Positions 10,451 to 19,800 of a stretch of 64,000 nt of DNA are shown here, one piece after another. Made by a program: the position numbers and the translations under genes. The notes below the pieces were generated by a model that ran no database searches, was not told the origin of the DNA, and saw only the letters and a program-made list of their open reading frames with translations. This DNA comes from Pythium myriotylum (lineage: Eukaryota > Oomycota > Peronosporomycetes > Pythiales > Pythiaceae). The stretch lies in NCBI GenBank assembly GCA_023091665.1, contig JALJCQ010000017.1, positions 2,852,001 to 2,916,000 on the forward strand, given 5' to 3'. The stretch's first letter is position 1, and the number at the start of each line of letters is the position of its first letter.

Positions 10451-13400
10451 ATGAAGATCCAGCTTGTCGCCTCGGTCGCGGCGCTCGCGCTCGTCGGAGA
10501 GACTGACGCGAAGATGAACGACGTGCGACCGCCGACGAGGCTTCGACACCGCTCGCTCGCGACCACGAGCCTCTTCGCGAGCGGCTCGCCGTTCCTGCTG
10601 CGCTCGCTGGCCAAGACCAACCTGTGTCTCGGCGACGGCGGAGGCACGAGCGAGAGCGAGACCAAGTTCCAGCTCACGCCGTGCGGCGAGTACCTGCCGC
10701 AGCAAGTGTTTGTGTATGTGCCGACCAGCAAGCAGATCAAGAGCGCGTCCAAGCCCGAGCTCTGTGTGGCCACGAACGGCGTCAGCACGACGGCGCAGTA
10801 CACGCTCAAGCAGTGCGACACGAGCCAGTCCGAGCAGCGGTTCCTGTACGACGCGACCAACAAATGGCTCACGTCGGCGACCATGACGACCAAGTGCACG
10901 GACGACGGCGGCGGATGGGTGCCCGGAGAGACGCGGGTCAGTCTTGTCGACTGCTCTGCGAGTAGCAACGCCCGCCAGCAGTTCGTGGTGCAGTCTCCGA
11001 GCGATCCGCTGTTGCCGACGGCGTTTTCGAGCGGTGGCGCGTTCACGATCTGCTTATCCACGACGCCCGACAAGTGTCTCGGTGACACGCCACTGAAAGC
11101 CGTCTCCAAGTCGGGGACGTCGAGCCAGAACAAGTTGTGGTTCTTCTACGACCAGGGCACTGCCCAGATCCGCTCGTGGAATCAACCGACTCTGTGCGTC
11201 AACGACGGCGACACGTACAGCAGCGGAGTTGCAGCATGGCAGCTGAAGACATGTGATGACTCGAACATCCACCAGAAGTTTGTGTACAACGAGTTCACGA
11301 AGCTGCTGTCGACATGGGAGCACCGAGACTTGTGTGTAGACATGGCCGTGAATGCTGTGGTCGGAACAGGCAAGGTGTCGACCGCGAAGTGTAATGCAGC
11401 CAGCACGACGCAGACGGTGGATGTTGTGGTGGTGTCTGGGGCTGGATCGGCGCCGGCTCCGCCGCTGACGACTGCGGCTGTGGCGGCGACGACACCAGAC
11501 CCGGTCCGCTTCACGAGCGGTCTGCCATTCGTATTGCGGTCGTTGGTGAAGACGAACATGTGCCTCGGGGATGGGGGTGGTCTGACGGCTGGTGTGACTG
11601 GGTTCCGCTTGAGTCCGTGTGGCGAGTATCTGACGACGCAGACATTTCAGTACTCGTCGACGACAAAGCTGATAAAGAGTGTGTCGAAGCCGAGTTTGTG
11701 TGTGTCGACTGGGTCGTCGTCGTCTTCTCCTATCGTGCTAGACACCTGCGATGCCACCGACAACAACCAAAAGTTCACGTACGATGGAACAGCAAAGTTC
11801 TTAAGGAATCCGACGGCGAGTAAGTGCGTGACTGACGGTGGTGGGTGGCTCCCCGGAGAGTCTCGAGTGAAGCTGACCAACTGCGACGTTTTGAGCACGA
11901 ATCAGTTGTTCAGCGTACAAGCTCCGACGGACACGATCTTACCGGCGGTGTTCTCCACACCGGTTGCCTTCACACTATGTTTAGCCTCGAACGCAAACTC
12001 GTGTCTCGGTGAAAGTACGCTAAAGATGGTGTCCAAGTCAGCAGCATCGACGGCATCGAGCTTGTGGTTCTTTTACGACTTGGATACATCGCAGATCCGG
12101 TACTGGAATGATCCAACGCAGTGTGTGAACGACGGGGACACGTACAAGTTTGGTGTGACTGCGTGGTCACTGAAGTCGTGTGATGGGTCGAACATCCACC
12201 AGAAGTTTGTGTACAACTCGGTGACGAAGCTGTTGTCGACGTGGGAGCATCGTGATTTCTGTCTGGATGTGACTTTCGGTGCCTCGAGCAGCGCAAAGAG
12301 TGTGGCTACAGCACAGTGCGATATCGGCAGCAACACTCAGAAGTTTGTGTTGAGCGAAGTGTCAGGAGCTGGGTCGATTCCGTGGCCCCCGACACCTGCA
12401 GCAACGACGCCAGCTCCAACGACGCCTGCCCCAACCACGCCAGCGCCAACGACCCCAGCACCAACCACACCGGCACCAACCACGCCTGAGCCAACCACGC
12501 CTGAGCCAGCCACACCAGCGCCAACAACCCCAGAGCCAACAACACCCACCCCAACCACTCCAGCACCAACGACTCCCGAACCAACAACACCGGAGCCAAC
12601 AACGCCTGAACCAACGACTCCGGAACCAACGACTCCGGAGCCGACGACACCAGAGCCAACAACACCTGAACCGACGACACCAGAGCCAACAACGCCTGAA
12701 CCAACGACTCCGGAACCAACGACACCAGAGCCAACAACACCTGAACCGACGACACCAGAGCCAACCACGCCTGAACCAACGACTCCGGAACCAACGACTC
12801 CGGAGCCGACGACACCAGAGCCAACAACGCCTGAGCCGACCACGCCTGAACCAACGACTCCGGAACCAACGACACCAGAGCCAACAACACCTGAACCGAC
12901 GACACCAGAGCCAACCACGCCTGAACCAACGACTCCGGAACCAACGACTCCGGAGCCGACGACACCAGAGCCAACAACGCCTGAGCCGACCACGCCTGAA
13001 CCAACGACTCCGGAACCAACGACTCCGGAACCAACGACACCAGAGCCAACAACACCTGAACCGACGACACCAGAGCCAACCACGCCTGAACCAACGACTC
13101 CGGAACCAACGACACCAGAGCCAACAACACCTGAACCGACGACACCAGAGCCAACCACGCCTGAACCAACGACTCCGGAACCAACGACACCAGAGCCAAC
13201 AACACCTGAACCGACGACACCAGAGCCAACCACGCCTGAACCAACGACTCCGGAACCAACGACTCCGGAGCCGACGACACCAGAGCCAACAACGCCTGAG
13301 CCGACCACGCCTGAACCAACGACTCCGGAACCAACGACACCAGAGCCAACAACACCTGAACCGACGACACCAGAGCCAACCACGCCTGAACCAACGACTC

Positions 13401-13606
13401 CGGAACCAACGACTCCGGAGCCGACGACACCAGAGCCAACCACGCCTGAACCAACGACTCCGGAACCAACGACTCCGGAGCCGACGACACCAGAGCCAAC
13501 AACGCCTGAGCCGACCACGCCTGAACCAACGACTCCGGAGCCGACGACACCAGCGCCAACGACTCCCGCGCCGACCACCAAAAACCCTTCGTCGTGCAAA
13601 GGCTAA
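10451..13606 (+). CDS. Secreted multi-domain ricin-B-type (beta-trefoil) lectin with PTTPE mucin-like tail, copy 1
   Basis: 1051 aa. A signal peptide (about residues 1-20) is followed by four beta-trefoil-like modules of roughly 130-140 aa arranged as two related pairs: about nt 10574-10998, 11025-11437, 11512-11930 and 11952-12365. Recurrent CLGDGGG, CVNDGDTY and Q-x-F (QKFVYN, QRFLYD) motifs correspond to the Q-x-W repeats of ricin-B-type carbohydrate-binding folds. From 12403 to 13582 the protein is about 78 copies of a TTPEP/TTPAP pentapeptide, expected to be extended and O-glycosylated. It ends in KNPSSCKG. No enzymatic or toxin-type domain is visible, so the likely role is extracellular or wall carbohydrate binding. 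The start at 10451 is the ATG that opens the signal peptide. Confidence 0.82.
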   Translation: MKIQLVASVAALALVGETDAKMNDVRPPTRLRHRSLATTSLFASGSPFLLRSLAKTNLCLGDGGGTSESETKFQLTPCGEYLPQQVFVYVPTSKQIKSASKPELCVATNGVSTTAQYTLKQCDTSQSEQRFLYDATNKWLTSATMTTKCTDDGGGWVPGETRVSLVDCSASSNARQQFVVQSPSDPLLPTAFSSGGAFTICLSTTPDKCLGDTPLKAVSKSGTSSQNKLWFFYDQGTAQIRSWNQPTLCVNDGDTYSSGVAAWQLKTCDDSNIHQKFVYNEFTKLLSTWEHRDLCVDMAVNAVVGTGKVSTAKCNAASTTQTVDVVVVSGAGSAPAPPLTTAAVAATTPDPVRFTSGLPFVLRSLVKTNMCLGDGGGLTAGVTGFRLSPCGEYLTTQTFQYSSTTKLIKSVSKPSLCVSTGSSSSSPIVLDTCDATDNNQKFTYDGTAKFLRNPTASKCVTDGGGWLPGESRVKLTNCDVLSTNQLFSVQAPTDTILPAVFSTPVAFTLCLASNANSCLGESTLKMVSKSAASTASSLWFFYDLDTSQIRYWNDPTQCVNDGDTYKFGVTAWSLKSCDGSNIHQKFVYNSVTKLLSTWEHRDFCLDVTFGASSSAKSVATAQCDIGSNTQKFVLSEVSGAGSIPWPPTPAATTPAPTTPAPTTPAPTTPAPTTPAPTTPEPTTPEPATPAPTTPEPTTPTPTTPAPTTPEPTTPEPTTPEPTTPEPTTPEPTTPEPTTPEPTTPEPTTPEPTTPEPTTPEPTTPEPTTPEPTTPEPTTPEPTTPEPTTPEPTTPEPTTPEPTTPEPTTPEPTTPEPTTPEPTTPEPTTPEPTTPEPTTPEPTTPEPTTPEPTTPEPTTPEPTTPEPTTPEPTTPEPTTPEPTTPEPTTPEPTTPEPTTPEPTTPEPTTPEPTTPEPTTPEPTTPEPTTPEPTTPEPTTPEPTTPEPTTPEPTTPEPTTPEPTTPEPTTPEPTTPEPTTPEPTTPEPTTPEPTTPEPTTPEPTTPEPTTPEPTTPEPTTPEPTTPEPTTPEPTTPAPTTPAPTTKNPSSCKG
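12403..13582 (+). repeat. 15-bp coding minisatellite (PTTPE) with 75-bp higher-order units
   Basis: Tandem 15-bp units encode TTPEP, with TTPAP at both ends. Within the array, blocks of five units recur almost unchanged; for example 13081-13155 and 13156-13230 appear identical. Such arrays expand and contract by unequal exchange. Confidence 0.9.
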
Positions 13607-14028
13607 GTGCAGCCTGGCATGGCAACTTCCAGTCCCCTCTTCCCTGCATATCTTAGTGTCTAATAGATTGACTTGCATACTGTCGCTCTGATCCATCCAG
13701 GTAATACAGTATTGAACTTACCCCCCCCCCCCCCCCCAAATACAAATATATTCCCAACGTCAAGATCGACGTTACTTTCCTTGCAACCCCCGAACTTTTC
13801 CCGTTTGCTAACGGTTATCTTCCCCTCCCCACTCCCGAAGTTCGTCTCCATCATGACCGTTCCATTCCACACAGCATCTCTCACGGCGCCGTCGCAGCCG
13901 TCGCGCGTGACCACCATGCGAGCGAGCGGCGAAACGTCCGCGCATCGCATGGCGCCGCGTCGCACGCCGCCACTGCCGCGCCGCTCGCTGCGTCATTTCC
14001 CAGTCCGACGCGTCCAGACGCCGCCACG
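13607..14028. other. Spacer between lectin 1 and lectin 2 with poly-C tract
   Basis: Contains a 17-nt C homopolymer (13721-13737) and the promoter region of the second lectin gene. No other feature was recognised. Confidence 0.5.
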
Positions 14029-14124
14029 ATGCGCGTCGTTGCACTCGCCCTCGCGACGCTCGCGGCCGTCGTGAGCGCCGACAACGAGTGGCAAGACGCG
14101 CCCAACGCCACCGCGTCCACGCAG

Positions 14125-16004
14125 CTTCGACACCGCTCGCTCGCGACCACGAGCCTCTTCGCGAGCGGCTCGCCGTTCCTGCTGCGCTCGCTGGCCAAGA
14201 CCAACTTGTGTCTCGGCGACGGCGGAGGCACGAGCGAGAGCGAGACCAAGTTCCAGCTCACGCCGTGCGGCGAGTACCTGCCGCAGCAAGTGTTTGTGTA
14301 TGTGCCGACCAGCAAGCAGATCAAGAGCGCGTCCAAGCCCGAGCTCTGTGTGGCCACGAACGGCGTCAGCACGACGGCGCAGTACACGCTCAAGCAGTGC
14401 GACACGAGCCAGTCCGAGCAGCGGTTCCTGTACGACGCGACCAACAAATGGCTCACGTCGGCGACCATGACGACCAAGTGCACGGACGACGGCGGCGGAT
14501 GGGTGCCCGGAGAGACGCGGGTCAGTCTTGTCGACTGCTCTGCGAGTAGCAACGCCCGTCAGCAGTTCGTGGTGCAGTCTCCGAGCGATCCGCTGTTGCC
14601 GACGGCGTTTTCGAGCGGTGGCGCGTTCACGATCTGCTTATCCACGACGCCCGACAAGTGTCTCGGTGACACGCCACTGAAAGCCGTCTCCAAGTCGGGG
14701 ACGTCGAGCCAGAACAAGTTGTGGTTCTTCTACGACCAGGGCACTGCCCAGATCCGCTCGTGGAATCAACCGACTCTGTGCGTCAACGACGGCGACACGT
14801 ACAGCAGCGGAGTTGCAGCATGGCAGCTGAAGACATGTGATGACTCGAACATCCACCAGAAGTTTGTGTACAACGAGTTCACGAAGCTGCTGTCGACATG
14901 GGAGCACCGAGACTTGTGTGTAGACATGGCCGTGAATGCTGTGGTCGGAACAGGCAAGGTGTCGACCGCGAAGTGTAATGCAGCCAGCACGACGCAGACG
15001 GTGGATGTTGTGGTGGTGTCTGGGGCTGGATCGGCGCCGGCTCCGCCGCTGACGACTGCGGCTGTGGCGGCGACGACGCCAGACCCGGTCCGCTTCACGA
15101 GCGGTCTGCCATTCGTATTGCGGTCGTTGGTGAAGACGAACATGTGCCTCGGGGATGGGGGTGGTCTGACGGCTGGTGTGACTGGGTTCCGCTTGAGTCC
15201 GTGTGGCGAGTATCTGACGACGCAGACATTTCAGTACTCGTCGACGACAAAGCTGATAAAGAGTGTGTCGAAGCCGAGTTTGTGTGTGTCGACTGGGTCG
15301 TCGTCGTCTTCTCCTATCGTGCTAGACACCTGCGATGCCACCGACAACAACCAAAAGTTCACGTACGATGGAACAGCAAAGTTCTTAAGGAATCCGACGG
15401 CGAGTAAGTGCGTGACTGACGGTGGTGGGTGGCTCCCCGGAGAGTCTCGAGTGAAGCTGACCAACTGCGACGTTTTGAGCACGAATCAGTTGTTCAGCGT
15501 ACAAGCTCCGACGGACACGATCTTACCGGCGGTGTTCTCCACACCGGTTGCCTTCACACTATGTTTAGCCTCGAACGCAAACTCGTGTCTCGGTGAAAGT
15601 ACGCTAAAGATGGTGTCCAAGTCAGCAGCATCGACGGCATCGAGCTTGTGGTTCTTTTACGACTTGGATACATCGCAGATCCGGTACTGGAATGATCCAA
15701 CGCAGTGTGTGAACGACGGGGACACGTACAAGTTTGGTGTGACTGCGTGGTCACTGAAGTCGTGTGATGGGTCGAACATCCACCAGAAGTTTGTGTACAA
15801 CTCGGTGACGAAGCTGTTGTCGACGTGGGAGCATCGTGATTTCTGTCTGGATGTGACTTTCGGTGCCTCGAGCAGCGCAAAGAGTGTGGCTACAGCACAG
15901 TGCGATATCGGCAGCAACACTCAGAAGTTTGTGTTGAGCGAGGTGTCAGGAGCTGGGTCGATTCCGTGGCCCCCGACACCTGCAGCAACGACGCCAGCTC
16001 CAAC
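14125..16004 (+). repeat. Near-identical duplicate of 10541-12420
   Basis: The two 1.88-kb segments align without gaps at an offset of 3584 bp, with about four substitutions seen by eye (near 10622, 10976, 11490 and 12350). Similarity stops abruptly at both ends, inside the coding sequence. Confidence 0.85.
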
Positions 16005-16465
16005 GACCCCTGCCCCAACCACGCCAGCGCCAACCACACCAGCACCGACCACACCGGCTCCTACAACACCAGCACCAACCACGCCAGCGCCAACGACCCC
16101 AGCTCCTACAACACCGGCTCCGACAACACCGGCACCAACCACGCCAGCGCCAACGACCCCAGCGCCAACCACACCAGCACCGACCACACCGGCTCCTACA
16201 ACACCAGCACCAACCACGCCAGCGCCAACGACCCCAGCTCCTACAACACCGGCTCCGACAACACCGGCACCAACCACGCCAGCGCCAACGACCCCAGCGC
16301 CAACCACACCAGCACCGACCACACCGGCTCCTACAACACCAGCACCAACCACGCCAGCGCCAACGACCCCAGCTCCTACAACACCGGCTCCGACAACACC
16401 GGCACCAACCACGCCAGCGCCAACGACCCCAGCACCAACCACACCAGCACCAACCACACCAGCAC

Positions 16466-16470
16466 CAACC
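16466..16470. repeat. Target-site duplication, left (CAACC)
   Basis: CAACC directly before the left LTR is repeated at 22843-22847 directly after the right LTR, the 5-bp duplication expected from a Ty3/gypsy integrase. Confidence 0.85.
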
Positions 16471-16880
16471 TGTCACAGAAGCGGGGCGACACTGAGCGGG
16501 GAAGACCGAAGCCGAGGCTAGTTGGGGCGAAGAAGGCTAGACTTGATTGCTCGATGGCAAGTTGTGGAGTGATATTGAATAGGCCCGGGATTCAAACCTC
16601 CCAAGCCTTACTGTCTGAGCCACCCATATGGTTTACGTCGTCTCTCCTAACTAATCTTGAATAAACTATACTGGATCTTTGGTCTAGACTCCGTGTACGA
16701 GTCAGGACACGAGATGTTCTTAGCCAAACTTATCCTACTGTTTGTATGGGATTACTGAGGTCATCCCTCCGTGTTATAGTTGGGGCTCCGGACAAGAGCA
16801 GTCTTGTCCGGCTATGCTGGATTTATCTCGCGCTCAGTATAGTGTAGAGAGGCAGAGTCTATTGTAAAGACTCTGTCACA
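16471..16880 (-). repeat. 3' LTR (left copy)
   Basis: 410 bp. The ends form a short imperfect inverted repeat (TGTCACAGA at 16471, TCTGTCACA at the other end). Contains a 10-bp perfect hairpin at 16788-16811 (CCGGACAAGA). The gag-pol stop codon lies inside it. Confidence 0.93.
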
Positions 16881-19800
16881 TGACCTCCCTTCGAGAGAAG
16901 ACTTCCCTTCTTGTTCCTCCAGTACTCGGCGATCAGCCCTGGAATTTGCTTCAAGTTCTCAATGGGTTCCCAAGTGGCTTGTCTCACGGTTTCTCCAAGC
17001 CAATGGATCTTGTACTGCTGTTTACCTTGACGTCTGCGGTCTCCAATGACTGCTTGGACCAGTTGTCCTTCTGTTCCGTCTGCAAGTAAAACCTTAGCAG
17101 CTTGCTGATGTCGCCTGTCGTCCTTCTGATACAGCTTCAACCGTGAAGTGTGAAATACAGGATGGATTCGAAGATCCTTCGACATAGCGATCTCGTATGA
17201 ATCATGGTGGACTTTCTTCACGATGGGGTAGGGTCCAACGAATCTTGGTGCCAACTTGCTTGTCGATGCGAAGCCCTTGTGGCGGATGTCCAGATTCTTA
17301 CCGTCAAGCAATACGAGTTGACCGATCTCAAACTCTTGGTGCTTGCGGTTCCTGTCGTAGTACGACTTCATACGTTCTTGCGCTTCACTCATAGCGTCTT
17401 GTGCTTTCCGAAGAAAGACTTCTTGTTGCAAGAGAAACTCTTTTGCTGTCTTGCTCAACTTAGTGAACTCTGGATCAGCTGCAACATCATCCGGCATGTA
17501 TGGAACATAGCCAAGATCAGCTTCGAAAGGTGACATACCGATCGAAGAATGCACTCTGCGGTTATACGCAAACTCTGCTAAGTGCAAATATTCACTCCAG
17601 TCATTCTGTGCTGGATTCACAACTCCTCGGAGATAATCCTCGACGAAACGATTCGTCCGTTCTGTCTGTCCATCTGTTTGGGGACGGAACGCTGATGAGA
17701 GATTGTGCTGAGACTTCAGGATCGATGCCACTGAGGTCCAAAACTTGGATGTGAACTTAGAGTCACGATCCGACACAATGGTCTTGGGGATACCATGATC
17801 TTTCACGTAGTGCTTCATGAAAAGACTCGCGGTGCCCTCCGCTGATGCAGTCGTCTTAGTTGCGATGAACTTGGCACGTTTCGTCAGACGATCGACAATT
17901 ACCATGATTGCATCATCATCTTCCTTGGTCTTTGGTAAGGATACCAGAAAGTCCATGGAAATCTCAACCCATCTTCCCGATGGAATACTGAGTGGATTGA
18001 GGAGACCTGGCGGTTTAAATTGCCTGGCTTTGTTACGCTGACACATCTCACAAGTGTTCACGTAACGCTGGATGTACTTGGTCATGCGCGGCCAATAGTA
18101 CTTCTTCTGGACTGCAAGATACGTCTTGTAGTAACCAGGATGACCAGCGGTCAAAACATCGTGATTCTCATAGATTACACGATTCTTCAGATCTTCGTTG
18201 TCAGGAATCACAAGTCTGGGATGTTCGTCCTCCATTGTTTGATAGTAAAGGAGTCCGTCGACGACCGAGTGCTTTGGTACTTGCACACCATCAGCCATCT
18301 TTTCCAGAATGTCTCGTGTTCGTTGATCTGACTTGTACAGCTTCTTCACCGACTCTTTGACTGAGACGGGGCTCGCTTCAATAGTTGCTACAATCTCGCG
18401 GCTTGCTGCTGCATCAAGAAGATCTTGTAGACTAACTTGAGCAGCCTTGTGCTCAAAGCCCGGGTTCCGGGATAACGCGTCAGCGACGTGATTCGTGTGT
18501 CCTGGAATCCACTTGAACTGAGGGTGAAACTCAGCAAGTTCGTTGAACCAACGTGCAACTCTTCTGTTCGTTGTCTTCTGTGTCAAGATCGTCTCTATAC
18601 TCTTGTGATCCGTTTCCACAACAAATGGATGATCGAGAAGGTACACACGCCACACCTTTAGCGCGTGCATGATCGCGAGAAGTTCTTGTTCACGAACAGG
18701 GTAGTTGAGTTCAGCAGACTTCATTTTTCGTCCTGTGTATGCGATGGGATACTCTAGCTCTCCCTCCTTTTGAAACAAGACTCCCCCAATGGCGAAGTTG
18801 GACGCATCCATCCGGATTCCGAAAAGCTTCGAGAAGTCCGGTAGTTTCAAAACAGGTGGTGAAGACAGGCGCTGCTTGAGTTGCTCGAAGCACGCCAGTT
18901 GATGGTCAGAGAGTTGGATTGCCTCACTGGATTTCTTCCCCTTGATACACTCATGAAGTGGACCCGCAAACTGTGCAAAGTCCGGGCAGAAACGAGAGAC
19001 GTACACAGTAGTACCTAGAAAGCTCTCCATCTGCTTCTTCGTCTTTGGAACGGGCCAGTCCTTGATGATCTTGATCTTGTCCGGGTCCATACGCACACCG
19101 TTGCGACCGACAAAGTCACCGAGACAAGGAATCTCAGGAACACAGAACTGACACTTCGACAGTTTGATGTACAGCTGTTGATCTTCACATCGTTGAAGAA
19201 CACGATCGAGAGCCTCGAGGTGCTCGTTGATGTCCGTGCTTTTCGTGAAGACATAGATGTCGTCGAAGTAGATGCGCATGCAATCGCGCAAGTCGCTGAA
19301 GACACGTTGAAGAAGACGGTTGAAGGTGCCTGGACTCCCGCTGAGTCCCATTGGAGTTACCAAATACTCAAACAACCCATCAGGCGTTGAAAACGCCGTG
19401 AATGGTATATCTTGTTCTCTGAGTTTTACCTGGTAGTAACCCCACAGCAAATCCATGCACGAAAACCAGTAACTACCAGTCATGGCGTCAAAGGTATCTT
19501 CTTTGCGTGGCATTGGAATAGCAGGCAACACTGTGTTGTGGTTCAACAGACGAAAGTCGTGGACTATTCGCCAACCAACAGGCTTCTTCACACAAAAGGT
19601 TGGTGCCGAGAAAGGAGATGTACTTGGTCTAATGATATTGGCTTTGACCATTTCCTTCGTCCATTCTTGAATCACCTTGCGTTGCTCAGGGCTCTGGCGC
19701 CACTGAGGAACGTGAATAGGTTTCGTACCGGGCTTGAGTTCGATGACATGTTCAATACCCTCCCGAACAGGCGGAACAGTGTTCGGTAGTTCAGTTCGAA

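Larger units (their letters stand above)
14029..16521 (+). pseudogene. Lectin copy 2, 5' portion, interrupted by the LTR retrotransposon
   Basis: Encodes a different signal peptide (MRVVALALATLAAVVSA, about 17 aa) from lectin 1 but the same four beta-trefoil modules, followed by about 32 TTPAP units. At 16471 the frame enters a retrotransposon LTR and stops 51 nt later, giving a predicted 830-aa product with a short foreign tail instead of the native Cys-containing C-terminus. From 14125 to 16004 the DNA matches 10541-12420 with about four differences, whereas the signal peptide and repeat tail differ. The truncated protein may still be secreted and bind sugar; whether it is made is unknown. 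The missing 3' part is at 22848-23240. Confidence 0.82.

Noticed and set aside
12403..13582. CRISPR-like regular repeat spacing
   Set aside because: The repeats are contiguous 15-bp coding units without spacers, in a eukaryotic secreted-protein gene.
12337..13599. Very long minus-strand frames (VVGSG and related repeats) across the lectin repeat, and the same at 15921-16457
   Set aside because: They are mirror frames of the 15-bp coding minisatellite; the plus-strand frame has the signal peptide and lectin domains.
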